From assembly GCF_024582815.1 (NCBI RefSeq), contig NZ_CP102099.1, positions 3,038,001-3,102,000 on the forward strand: a stretch of 64,000 nt of DNA, written 5' to 3'. This stretch comes from Acinetobacter colistiniresistens. GTDB lineage: Bacteria; Pseudomonadota; Gammaproteobacteria; Pseudomonadales; Moraxellaceae. Below are positions 46,551 to 55,154 of the stretch, one piece after another. The notes below the pieces were generated by a model. That model was not told where the DNA came from. It saw only the letters and a program-made list of their open reading frames with translations, and searched no databases. Positions within the stretch are counted from its first letter, which is position 1, and each line of letters opens with the position of its first letter. Made by a program: the position numbers and the translations under genes.

Positions 46551-47547
46551 TTTATCTCTGATTTGGGTAGGCATTATCGGCCTTGGTGTCTTGATCTATG
46601 TCATTCTCGATGGCTTTGATCTCGGCATTGGCATTCTGTTCCCCTTTATCAAAAGCAGTGAAGAACGTGATGTGATGATGAATACCGTCGCACCTGTGTG
46701 GGATGGTAATGAAACATGGATGGTACTTGGTGGCGCTGGCCTATTCGCTGCCTTTCCACTGGTGTATTCAACAGTGCTTTCAGCCTTGTATATGCCGATT
46801 ATCTTGATGGTGATTGCACTAATTTTCCGTGGTGTGGCCTTTGAATTTCGCTTTAAGGCCAATCGCACCAAGTATTTATGGGATCAAGCCTTTATTTGGG
46901 GATCAGTTCTCTCCAGCTTTCTGCAAGGCGTGATTCTGGGCGCCTATATTCAAGGCATTCAAACCACCAATGGTATTTTCTCTGGTTCAGGCTTGGACTG
47001 GCTGACTCCATTCGCTCTGTTTACAGGGCTGGGTGTGGTTGCGATGTACGCCGCGCTTGGTTGTGGCTGGCTGATTATGAAAACTGATCATGAACTACAA
47101 GATCAGATGTATGGTTTGATGCCTAAACTGATCATCTTACTGTTTGTGGTCTTCGCCGGTGTCAGTCTATATACCCCACTCACTCATCCTGAAATTGCAG
47201 CACGTTGGTTTGCCTTGCCAAATCTACTGTACTTTAGCCCAGTGCCGATCTTGGTGTTATTGTTTACCTTCCTGATTTTAAAGGCATGTAAACAACGTCA
47301 GGATTTCAAGCCGTTTATCTATACTTTGGCGCTTGTGTTTTTGGCCTTTACTGGATTTGTCATCAGTCTCTGGCCGAATATTATTCCGCCATCCGTTACC
47401 ATTTGGCAAGCAGCAGCACCACATTCCAGTCAAAAGTTTGCCTTGGTTGGAGCTGTCATTTTAATCCCGATCATTATTGGCTATACCATTCTTTCTTACT
47501 GGGTATTCAGAGATAAAGTACGGGTTGGAGATACGGGTTATCACTAA
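46543..47547 (+). CDS. cioB: Cytochrome bd-type ubiquinol oxidase subunit II
   Basis: A 334-residue, roughly eight-helix protein. The N-terminal signature LDGFDLGIGILFPF and the VWDGNETWMVLGGAGLFAAFP loop are characteristic of CydB/CioB. ATG 46543 has AAGGAG 7 bases upstream. It overlaps cioA by 8 bases, so the two should be made together. Confidence 0.93.
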   Translation: MIDLSLIWVGIIGLGVLIYVILDGFDLGIGILFPFIKSSEERDVMMNTVAPVWDGNETWMVLGGAGLFAAFPLVYSTVLSALYMPIILMVIALIFRGVAFEFRFKANRTKYLWDQAFIWGSVLSSFLQGVILGAYIQGIQTTNGIFSGSGLDWLTPFALFTGLGVVAMYAALGCGWLIMKTDHELQDQMYGLMPKLIILLFVVFAGVSLYTPLTHPEIAARWFALPNLLYFSPVPILVLLFTFLILKACKQRQDFKPFIYTLALVFLAFTGFVISLWPNIIPPSVTIWQAAAPHSSQKFALVGAVILIPIIIGYTILSYWVFRDKVRVGDTGYH

Positions 47548-47560
47548 GGAGCAGCTTTGC

Positions 47561-47683
47561 ATGAAAATAAAATCTCTGCATTTAAGCCAAACACAATGGT
47601 TTATAATCTTATGGTTAGTTGGTTTTTTTGCACTTGCCATCATTGCAGGTTTATTTAGACTGTTATTGATGTTTGCTTATTAA
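47561..47683 (+). CDS. DUF2474 small subunit of the bd-type oxidase
   Basis: A 40-residue peptide with one membrane helix (WFIILWLVGFFALAIIAGLF). The WxxxWLxGF pattern and its position directly after cioB mark it as a DUF2474 protein, an accessory peptide of CioAB oxidases, comparable in role to CydX. ATG 47561 has AAGGAG upstream. A terminator follows 8 bases after its stop. Confidence 0.85.
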   Translation: MKIKSLHLSQTQWFIILWLVGFFALAIIAGLFRLLLMFAY

Positions 47684-47690
47684 AAAAAGA

Positions 47691-47722
47691 GATGGAACAG
47701 CTGGCATAAAAGCTGTTCCATC
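47691..47722 (+). terminator. Terminator of the cioAB operon
   Basis: Perfect 12-bp stem GATGGAACAGCT / AGCTGTTCCATC with loop GGCATAAA. Confidence 0.7.
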
Positions 47723-47743
47723 TATACGGATTCACTTGAGTTT

Positions 47744-49174
47744 ATGTATAAATCAGAACAGTTAGCACACCAGCTCAAACTTCTCATTGAGAATGGGTCA
47801 TGGAAACCCCACACCAAACTGCCCTCTTTGCGTGAACAAGTACAACGCTCAGGCTTTAGCTTAATTACAGTGATGAATGCTTACCAAGAACTGGAAGCAC
47901 AAGGGCTGATTTATTCCAAAGAAAAATCAGGTTATTTTGTGGCTGAGCAAAATAATATTCAGATTCCGCAAGCCTATTCAGTGGTGTCTTTAAATCCAAA
48001 AATTGAAATCAACTCCTTGGTGTTTAAGTATCTTAAATCGATTCAGTCTAAACAGGTCAGCCCCCTAGGTTCGGCTTTTCCAGACAGTCAGTTGCTGTAT
48101 CCACCCAAGCTGATTCAGATCATGGGACAGCTTTCCCGTAATCGACATAGTTATGATCAGACCACCAATCTACCGCCCGGAAATTTAGCCCTCCGAAAAT
48201 TGATTGCGCAACGCTATTGTATGCAAGGGATTCCAACCGATGCCGATGACATTGTCATCACCTCTGGAGGGTTGGAAGCCCTCAATCTTTCCCTGCAAGC
48301 GATTACCCAACCGGGCGATTATATCTTGTTGCAGCAAACCATTTTCTATGGTGCATGGCAGGCGGCAGAACGTTTGGGCCTGAAAGTGATTACGCTGCCA
48401 GAACATCCACAGCATGGCTTTGATATTGAAGCCTTTGAACAGGTCATTAAAAGTTATCCGATCAAGGTCTGTTGGTTTATGTTGAATGCGCATAACCCGA
48501 TTGGGTTTACCGTCAGCGATGAAATTAAATATAAAATTGCCAAATTGCTGCATGAGCATCAAATTCATTTGATTGAAGATGATGTCTATGAAGAGCTGTT
48601 TTATGGCAATCAAAAACCACTCCCAATGAAGTATTTTGATCAGCAGAATCTGGTGTTGCACTGCTCTTCTTTTTCCAAAACTTTAGGTTCAGGTTTTCGT
48701 ATGGGTTGGGTCTATGCAGGTAAATTTTCCGAGCATATTCAGCATCTGCAATTGATGAGTACCATTTCTGCCAATGCGCTGATCCAGAATGCACTGGTAG
48801 AGTTCCTCTCTCATCATCATTATGAAAAGCATTTAAGAACGCTTAGACGGGCGTTGGAAAAGAATAAAAAGCAGTTCTTTCAATATCTGAAACAGCATCT
48901 GCCTAAAGACTGTAAGGTGTATAACTATCCAAGTGGCTATTTTCTCTGGATTCAACTGCCAGAAAAAGTCAGTAGCATGCAGGTGTATGAACAACTGATT
49001 CAGCAACAGGTGGGTGTTGCGCCAAGTCCGTTATTTAATGTACTGCCCTCACATCAACATTTTATTCGGATGAATTGTTCCTTTGAATGGACCGAACAGA
49101 TTCAACATGCACTGGAACGCTTTATTCAAACCATTCAAAATGTGATGTTAGATGAATCAGTCTTGGACAAATAG
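47744..49174 (+). CDS. MocR-type regulator (GntR helix-turn-helix fused to aminotransferase fold)
   Basis: A 476-residue protein. GntR-type winged helix at residues 1-70 (LPSLREQVQRSGFSLITVMNAYQEL). PLP-binding aminotransferase-like domain from about 100, with the Schiff-base Lys in SSFSKTLGSGFRMGW and the AHNPIGF loop. MocR proteins sense PLP or amino compounds; the target gene here is not evident. Its 3' end overlaps the convergent AraC-type gene by 40 bases. Confidence 0.9.
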   Translation: MYKSEQLAHQLKLLIENGSWKPHTKLPSLREQVQRSGFSLITVMNAYQELEAQGLIYSKEKSGYFVAEQNNIQIPQAYSVVSLNPKIEINSLVFKYLKSIQSKQVSPLGSAFPDSQLLYPPKLIQIMGQLSRNRHSYDQTTNLPPGNLALRKLIAQRYCMQGIPTDADDIVITSGGLEALNLSLQAITQPGDYILLQQTIFYGAWQAAERLGLKVITLPEHPQHGFDIEAFEQVIKSYPIKVCWFMLNAHNPIGFTVSDEIKYKIAKLLHEHQIHLIEDDVYEELFYGNQKPLPMKYFDQQNLVLHCSSFSKTLGSGFRMGWVYAGKFSEHIQHLQLMSTISANALIQNALVEFLSHHHYEKHLRTLRRALEKNKKQFFQYLKQHLPKDCKVYNYPSGYFLWIQLPEKVSSMQVYEQLIQQQVGVAPSPLFNVLPSHQHFIRMNCSFEWTEQIQHALERFIQTIQNVMLDESVLDK

Positions 49175-50217
49175 CTTTTCCGATACTGACTCGGCGTTTC
49201 TCCAAACATCTTTTTAAAAGCACGGATAAAATTAGTGGCTTCTTCATAGCCCACCAGAGCTGCAACATCCTGAACACTGTATTGTGGCTGTTGCAATAAT
49301 TTCTTGGCTTGACTAAAACGAACCTCCGCTAAAATCTGTAAGAAGGTGGTTCCTTGCGTCTGCAAATGCCGCTTGATAGTTCGCTCCGACATATTCAAGC
49401 GCTGTGCAATTATGGGCAAGGTTGGATAGGCATTACCTGCCTTATAGAGCAGCTCGGAACGAATGCTTTTCTGTAGGTCACGCGTACTTTCTTTTAGCAA
49501 TTTCAGTTTGTCATTTTCGCAATACAGCAGTGCTTGCTGAAAAGCAACTTGATCTGCATTCGAATTTTTACACTGTAGATAATGCTTAGGAAAACGTAGA
49601 CCATTACGTTGCTGATTAAATTGAATCTTGATCTGAGATAAATCGACACTTTTATAATTCTGTGAATCTGCCCAGTCGACAAAGACCTCACAATTTTCTG
49701 CAATTTTTTCAGAAAATAAACTGAGAAAATGAATGGCACCAAATAGTAAGCTTTCAATTAAAAAGGACCTTAATTGATCAGATTGTTCTGCCCCACCCAA
49801 TTTTACAGGATGTACATCATCCAAATGCACATAGACAAAGTCGTTCTCGATGTGCCATTCAGGGGTGAAATTCTGGATGCGGGTACAGAAATATTGCTGG
49901 CAAAGGCTTAAAGCAGTTTCGACATCGGTACAGCTAAGAAATGCAAAACCTAGCGCCCCATGCGACGTTGGGCGTAATTTAAAGCCATATTCAATGCCTA
50001 GACGTGGATTGTCCGTCAACTTTAAGGCATTCACCACCAGCTTCGACCATTGATGTGCACTCATTTTGGCATCGGCTTGTTTCATTTCTGCGAGCCTTAA
50101 TCCCGTACCAGACAGAACTGTTTCAGTATCAACGGCATAGTCTTGCACAATTTCCAATAACAGATGTGCATAAGAAACAGAAATGGTTTCCTGAAACAAT
50201 CCAAACGGATCTCGCAT
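49135..50217 (-). CDS. AraC family transcriptional regulator
   Basis: A 360-residue protein. The N-terminal 190 residues resemble the arabinose-binding-like domain of OruR/ArgR-type regulators (PF12625). The C-terminal double HTH (about 255-350) has PIIAQRLNMSERTIKRHLQ and YSVQDVAALVGYEEATNFIRAFKKMFGETPSQYR. It is divergent from an enoyl-CoA hydratase and an SDR gene, which it likely controls. Confidence 0.92.
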   Translation of the reverse strand: MRDPFGLFQETISVSYAHLLLEIVQDYAVDTETVLSGTGLRLAEMKQADAKMSAHQWSKLVVNALKLTDNPRLGIEYGFKLRPTSHGALGFAFLSCTDVETALSLCQQYFCTRIQNFTPEWHIENDFVYVHLDDVHPVKLGGAEQSDQLRSFLIESLLFGAIHFLSLFSEKIAENCEVFVDWADSQNYKSVDLSQIKIQFNQQRNGLRFPKHYLQCKNSNADQVAFQQALLYCENDKLKLLKESTRDLQKSIRSELLYKAGNAYPTLPIIAQRLNMSERTIKRHLQTQGTTFLQILAEVRFSQAKKLLQQPQYSVQDVAALVGYEEATNFIRAFKKMFGETPSQYRKSYLSKTDSSNITF

Positions 50218-50336
50218 CGAACATCCACTGTCCTAAAATGATCATCAATATGGCATAGTCCCACCTATTGTGCGAGTGTTTTATTGGGAATAATGACTGT
50301 AATCAAAAAACTAACGCACTATCAGGAAGCGCTTCA

Positions 50337-51053
50337 ATGACCACCATGACGCTTGAGCAACAGCAGTCTATTTATGTTCTCACCTTAACCAATGGCGATC
50401 AGGACAATGTCTTAAACCAAGATGTGCTGAATGAATATATCGAGATCTTTGATGAAATTGAGCGTGATTCGCATAACGCCTGTCTGGTGATTCAAAGTGA
50501 TCACCCCAAGACCTTTTGTAATGGTCTAGACCTCGCTTGGCTAATGCAACAGTCTATGCAAGATAAAAAAGCCTTCACCTTACAACTGGAAAATATGCTG
50601 CTGCGTTTGGCCTTGCTCAATCTTCCTGTGATTGCTGAAATTAACGGTAATGCTTATGCAGGTGGTGCAATTTTGGTATCAGCCTGTGACTTTCGCTTGA
50701 TGCGGGCAGACAAAGGACGCTTTTGTTTTCCCGAAGTCAAACTGACCATTCCCTTTACTGACTGTATTGCAGAAATTGTGCAACTCCTTCCCAATCAGCA
50801 TGCGATTTGGGAAATGTCTTTAACAGGTAAATCTATGACTGGCCTCGAATGTTTAGACGCGCAAGTGGTGCATCAGATTCACCCTGCCGAATCATTAAAT
50901 CTGGAAGTATTTAAGTTTGCGGAAGAAATGTCACAAAAGCATCGCCTGACCTATGCCGTAATCAAACGCCAATTACGTCATCGGATTGTCGAGATTGCCA
51001 AGCAACGTCAGCTTTATCAGCCTGAAAAATTCGCTCACCCATTTATGATTTAA
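50337..51053 (+). CDS. Enoyl-CoA hydratase/isomerase family protein
   Basis: A 238-residue crotonase-fold protein. Oxyanion-hole motifs are TFCNGLDLAWL and GNAYAGGAILVSACDFRLM. The catalytic acid is probably in FPEVKLTIPF. The single Glu pattern resembles enoyl-CoA isomerases more than hydratases. ATG 50337 has AGGAAG upstream; the longer frame is not supported. It is followed by an SDR gene 36 bases on. Confidence 0.88.
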   Translation: MTTMTLEQQQSIYVLTLTNGDQDNVLNQDVLNEYIEIFDEIERDSHNACLVIQSDHPKTFCNGLDLAWLMQQSMQDKKAFTLQLENMLLRLALLNLPVIAEINGNAYAGGAILVSACDFRLMRADKGRFCFPEVKLTIPFTDCIAEIVQLLPNQHAIWEMSLTGKSMTGLECLDAQVVHQIHPAESLNLEVFKFAEEMSQKHRLTYAVIKRQLRHRIVEIAKQRQLYQPEKFAHPFMI

Positions 51054-51089
51054 TTCAACCCCAATAAAAATTAAAGACAGGACTTCACC

Positions 51090-51917
51090 ATGAAAAATAT
51101 GCAAGGAAAAACCATTTTTATTACGGGCGGTAGCCGAGGAATTGGCCGAGCCATTGCACTGAAAGCTGCACAGGCAGGTGCAAATGTGGTGATCGCTGCA
51201 AAAACCGAAGTCGAGACCGCTAAATTAACAGGCACAATTTATAGTGTCGCCGAAGAGATTGAGGCTGCGGGTGGTCATGCATTGCCACTGCTTTTAGATG
51301 TAAGAGATGAACAGCAGATTCATACTGCCATACAACAAGCAGCCAAAAACTTTGGTGGTATTGATGTATTAATAAATAATGCAGGTGCAATTGCCCTCAC
51401 CGGTGTGGAAGCCACTTCATTAAAACAATATGACCTGATTCAAAGCATTAATCACCGTGCCACCTTTATTTGTGCCCAAGCCGCCTTACCTTTTCTTAAA
51501 CAAGCAGAACATCCGCATATTCTGAGTCTATCACCACCTGTGAATATGTCACCGCAATGGTTAGGTATGCTCTCACCTTATGCATTGTCTAAATATGGTA
51601 TGACCATTTTGACTTTGGGGATGGCAGAAGAATTTCGACACTATGGTATTTCTTGTAATACCCTGTGGCCTGAAACCTATATCGCCACAGCAGCAGTTTC
51701 GAAAAACCTAGGTGAGGAAAATACGCGTCAATTGAGTCGTAAACCTGAGATCATGGCGGATGCAGCTTTTGCCATTTACAGTACGATACAAGGTGAACTT
51801 ACGGGACAAAGCCTCACTGATGAACAAGCGTTGGCGCGTATTGGTATAACTGATTTTGCTCAATATGCCTGTGTCAGCGGCAACACCCAGCTACAAAAAG
51901 ATTTCTTTCTTGATTAA
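51090..51917 (+). CDS. Short-chain dehydrogenase (HSDL2/citronellol-dehydrogenase-like)
   Basis: A 275-residue SDR. Cofactor loop TGGSRGIGRAIALKAA with NVVIAAKTE, NNAGAI, and YxxxK in SPYALSKYGM. The NVVIAAKT segment and PETYIATAA are typical for HSDL2-like enzymes that act on lipid or terpenoid alcohols. It probably works with the adjacent crotonase-fold protein under the divergent AraC regulator. A terminator follows 12 bases on. Confidence 0.9.
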   Translation: MKNMQGKTIFITGGSRGIGRAIALKAAQAGANVVIAAKTEVETAKLTGTIYSVAEEIEAAGGHALPLLLDVRDEQQIHTAIQQAAKNFGGIDVLINNAGAIALTGVEATSLKQYDLIQSINHRATFICAQAALPFLKQAEHPHILSLSPPVNMSPQWLGMLSPYALSKYGMTILTLGMAEEFRHYGISCNTLWPETYIATAAVSKNLGEENTRQLSRKPEIMADAAFAIYSTIQGELTGQSLTDEQALARIGITDFAQYACVSGNTQLQKDFFLD

Positions 51918-51920
51918 TTC

Positions 51921-51963
51921 AACAATAAAAAACGACCTTAAAACAAGTGTCTTAAGGTCGTTT
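51921..51963 (+). terminator. Terminator after the SDR gene; left copy of a 43-bp direct repeat
   Basis: Hairpin AAACGACCTTAA / TTAAGGTCGTTT. The whole 43-bp stretch from AACAATAAAAAACG onward matches 55827-55869 at 40 of 43 positions, in the same orientation. The mismatches lie next to or in the loop. Confidence 0.85.
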
Positions 51964-52100
51964 CAAAAGCAAAGTTAAAATTAGCTAGTAACACCTACAA
52001 TCACCACATTTGTAGCAATTGACATAACCTGTGATTTAAAAAAGAAAAGGTCTGATTTTATAATTTTAGGTTATTCATTTAGGCAACCCGGTATAGACCA

Positions 52101-52520
52101 TTAGAAATACCGATCTGAAATATAAGCATATATTATGAGTAACATGGAAGTTAGGCCTGCAAAGAAGCCTAAATATTGAATTAAAAAAACAAAGGATATT
52201 TTCTAAGCAAATTAATCAACTGCTCCTTATTAATAGGATAATAAAATTCTTTACCATATAGTTTTTAAAAGATTTATTATATTTTATATTTAGTATTTCA
52301 CGCCAAAAAGTTGTTGGCAACATACTCACAAAGAAAAAGTTAAAAGGTTCCAATGGCCTTTTATATGTTTTCTTCTCTGGAAACATAATTTTGAATATAC
52401 CTTTATAATTGAAATTTATATATACATAAAGAATAAAATAAAGAATTGAAGAAATTGCAAAGAGTAAAAACTAGTTGCTATCATAGGAACTTTACTAAAA
52501 ATTATAAAAATAACATCCAT
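52101..52520 (-). pseudogene. Frameshifted orphan immunity-like membrane protein gene
   Basis: The frame starting at ATG 52520 (MDVIFIIFSKVPM) breaks near 52,466. One extra base in each of three runs (52466-52470, 52262-52266, 52183-52189) restores a protein of about 138 residues ending LLIIYAYISDRYF at 52,101. It aligns with the reconstructed gene at 52,876: LEPFNFFFVSMLPTTFWREIL matches MEPFDFFYLSILPSAYWKEIL. Two hydrophobic helices, near each end, suggest a membrane protein. It partners the orphan toxin fragment next to it. Reconstructed by hand. Confidence 0.55.
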
Positions 52521-52850
52521 TATTACCTACTCTTATTTCTTCAACAATGTCATATATTTTTCCTGCGCCCCATCCCAATTTCTCACCAAAAACCTTTCCT
52601 ATTATTGGTGCTGCAATAGCAACTATCCCAATAACTACTAACCTAGCACCACTTATAGCCAAACTAATAATTAAAGCACTCGTTCCAATCCCAAAACCTA
52701 TTCCACCCCCAACTTTCGCAGTCTCAACCACGGTTGTTCTCGCCTTATCCTCTGGTGCAGCTTCATAAACAGCTATACTTGAATTCACAGCATCCTTATA
52801 ACAATTGCAAGATATCCTGCTGCTATTTAAACAACAAATTCAAAATCTGA
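52495..52850 (-). pseudogene. Orphan toxin C-terminal fragment
   Basis: From 52788 the frame reads NSSIAVYEAAPEDKARTTVV and continues to IYDIVEEIRVGNNG. This matches the last 95 residues of the effector at 53,311 (SSGVAVYEAAPEDKARTTVV to YDYIDEIRNK). Upstream of 52,796, in a shifted frame, IAAGYLAIVI extends the match to the effector's IAGYMSIAAD. There is no N-terminal delivery part. This is the layout of displaced C-terminal tips in polymorphic toxin loci, with its own immunity-like gene following. Confidence 0.6.
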
Positions 52851-52875
52851 GCACACCTCAAATTTTAAATAAATC

Positions 52876-53311
52876 CTATTTAAAAAAGTGCTCTATAGAA
52901 TAACCAAGGAATAATAAGGACATACTTAAAAGCCCCGATAACATGAAAAAATAATGAAGAAAAAGAACATTGGATAATTTTTCAACAACTCTTTTAACTG
53001 AGAATCACCTATTTTGTAATATACATTATTCCCATAGAAAGCCTTAAATGAAGTGTTAAACTTTACATTTAATATCTCTTTCCAATATGCACTGGGCAGA
53101 ATACTCAGATAAAAAAATCAAATGGTTCCATCAATTTTGTAAACCGCTTCTCATCTTTATATACAATCTTGCAAATCCCTTTTAAATAAATATTTATATA
53201 AATATAAAGACTTATTACAACCACCCATGCCACTATAATGAATAAAACACTAACTAGAATAATAAATAAACCAGGTCTATCTTTAGACATAGACAATAGA
53301 ATTTCAAACAT
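52876..53311 (-). pseudogene. Immunity-like membrane protein gene with two frameshifts
   Basis: ATG 53311 overlaps the effector stop as TAATG. The open frame (68 residues, with helix LFIILVSVLFIIVAWVVVISLYIYI) ends at 53,105. One extra base in the run 53111-53117 carries on as YLSILPSAYWKEIL. A second at 52946-52951 gives MLSGLLSMSLLFLGYSIEHF and a stop at 52,876. The total is about 143 residues with a membrane helix at each end. Tight coupling to the effector suggests cognate immunity. As it stands the frame yields only the first 68 residues. Confidence 0.6.
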
Positions 53312-54720
53312 TACTTATTCCTAATTTCGTCAATATAGTCATAGGCTTCACCTACGCCATATCCTGAAATTTCACTAACACCTTTCGTAGCTATCGCTCC
53401 TGAAGCAGCCACAATACCTATTACAATCAACCCAGTTCCACCTGTGGCGAGTCCAACCACAATAGCACTCACTACAGCTCCAGCAATCAAGCCTGTACCA
53501 ACTTTAGTTGTCTCAACCACTGTTGTTCTTGCTTTATCCTCTGGTGCAGCTTCATAAACAGCAACACCAGAACTCACCACATCCGCCGCAATCGACATAT
53601 AACCTGCAATTTTCAACTGACTGGCAAATTTTCCAATCTCACCCATTTTTTTCACATAATCTTTAATCCCACCCTTATAAGTATTATCTCTTACTAAAGC
53701 AGATTGTTTCAGTATCCGTCGCATATTATTGGTTTTAATCGACTGATCCCAACGCAAGAATTTCTTTACGGACTCCTGATCTAGCTGATTATATAGGCTG
53801 GCGTATTTTTGCTTAAATTGAGCAAAGTTTTTCGGATTTGCCAGTCCTGAGCCTTTGGCTTGTTCTTCGGCATACTTCTGTGCAAGCTCACCATGAATTC
53901 GGTAAATTCGATGCGATTGCCCTTCTGCCATACTTAACGCACCATCAACCGCCATTTTCTGCTCAAAAAAACCATCCTTCTCTTCTTTCTGATCAAACTT
54001 GATTGTGAGAGGATGCTGATTTTCTTCAAAGATGGTTTTCCCAACAATCCTTGTATTTTCTCGTAATAACGCATCATAAAAAAATTCGTAATTCTGAGCA
54101 AAAAAATCGGCATCAAAATCTTTATCCTTTTTCATTTGCTCCAAATTTTGTTGGGCTTGTTGTGCCTGTTTTTTATATTCAGATAATTCCTTGGCTGTGG
54201 TTGAATTTGCAATAATAACCACCTGCCCAGACTGTAAAACCCCCATGGAAACGAGGTTAGATAAATGCGGGTTATTTGCCTTTAAAATTTCCCAGTCTTT
54301 TACACTCAATGGTTTTTTAAAGATACGCTGTGACCATGTCATCACGGGTTCAGCTTTTTTAATGAGATACCATGCAACCTCACCATCATGAATCTGGATT
54401 TCTTTTATATTTTCCTTGGCTTTTTTAGTTGCTTCAACAGTCGTTTTAAACTCAAACAGACTCCACTTATTAGGCTCAGGATATGCTTTGGCTGTAACAG
54501 TTTTGATGACCTCGCCACGATATTTAATTTTATACATCAACAATCGATTGGGTTGATAGATATGAAACCATTTGCCAAAACCATGATCGTCAAAATTTCC
54601 CTCATCTTTAAAAACAGTCTTGCCAAGCTCTCGGTTCACAACCAAAAACTGAAAGCTAAAATCTTTAAATTGTAAGGGCGGCTTGAGCTTAAATTGCAAT
54701 CGGGAATAATGTGTTGCCAT
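53311..54720 (-). CDS. T6SS-type effector candidate with glycine-rich hydrophobic C-terminus
   Basis: A 469-residue protein without a signal peptide. Residues 1-110 form a beta-rich N-terminal domain. A LysM-like stretch is at about 130-172 (WSQRIFKKPLSVKDWEIL to GQVVIIAN). A charged helical region follows (175-370). The C-terminal 100 residues contain a Gly/Ala-rich hydrophobic segment (VGTGLIAGAVVSAIVVGLA then GLIVIGIVAASGAIA), which suggests membrane insertion. It starts one base after the tip gene and has GGAG inside that gene's 3' end. The C-terminal module recurs as an orphan at 52,495. Toxicity and target are inferred. Confidence 0.65.
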   Translation of the reverse strand: MATHYSRLQFKLKPPLQFKDFSFQFLVVNRELGKTVFKDEGNFDDHGFGKWFHIYQPNRLLMYKIKYRGEVIKTVTAKAYPEPNKWSLFEFKTTVEATKKAKENIKEIQIHDGEVAWYLIKKAEPVMTWSQRIFKKPLSVKDWEILKANNPHLSNLVSMGVLQSGQVVIIANSTTAKELSEYKKQAQQAQQNLEQMKKDKDFDADFFAQNYEFFYDALLRENTRIVGKTIFEENQHPLTIKFDQKEEKDGFFEQKMAVDGALSMAEGQSHRIYRIHGELAQKYAEEQAKGSGLANPKNFAQFKQKYASLYNQLDQESVKKFLRWDQSIKTNNMRRILKQSALVRDNTYKGGIKDYVKKMGEIGKFASQLKIAGYMSIAADVVSSGVAVYEAAPEDKARTTVVETTKVGTGLIAGAVVSAIVVGLATGGTGLIVIGIVAASGAIATKGVSEISGYGVGEAYDYIDEIRNK

Positions 54721-54721
54721 C

Positions 54722-55081
54722 TTATTCTCCTTCCGCTTCCTGTGCTTCTTCTATCTCATTCACCATTACATGCGTAATCAGATTTTGAGCGGACGACGTT
54801 GTCGTGAGTTTCATTAAACCCTCGGCGCTTGTGATACCTTTTTGCAAATTTCCCGCTTGGTCAATCAGGAGATACGGCTTATTTGCCAATGGAATGTTGT
54901 CTTTATTCTTCACCAAATATTGAAGAATATAGGGTTGATCCACCACAGCTAATCTGGGAAGTTGAACAGAAACCTTCTGCCCAGCAACAAATTTATGTTG
55001 CCCTGCTTTTGCTTCAAATTTTGCAGGGGTAATAAAAGTAATTCCATCTTTATTAATAATTATTTGAGACCCACCAGCCAT
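54722..55081 (-). CDS. Stand-alone VgrG-tip-like protein with transthyretin-like domain, locus 2
   Basis: A 119-residue protein. Residues 1-45 (AGGSQIIINKDGITFITP, then EAKAGQHKFVAGQ) match both the locus 1 tip protein and the VgrG needle end. Residues 50-110 (KDNIPLANKPYLLIDQAG, QKGITSAEGLMKL) look like a transthyretin-type domain, which in VgrG tails binds effectors. ATG 55081 was chosen to match the MAGGS start of the homologue, with AGGG upstream. It is coupled to the effector gene and divergent from the intact Ntn-like gene. Confidence 0.7.
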   Translation of the reverse strand: MAGGSQIIINKDGITFITPAKFEAKAGQHKFVAGQKVSVQLPRLAVVDQPYILQYLVKNKDNIPLANKPYLLIDQAGNLQKGITSAEGLMKLTTTSSAQNLITHVMVNEIEEAQEAEGE

Positions 55082-55154
55082 AAACATCCCTTTATTTGAC
55101 ACAACTCTCCTAAATAATACAATAATAATATCTACCACCCTTAAAATTTATCGT

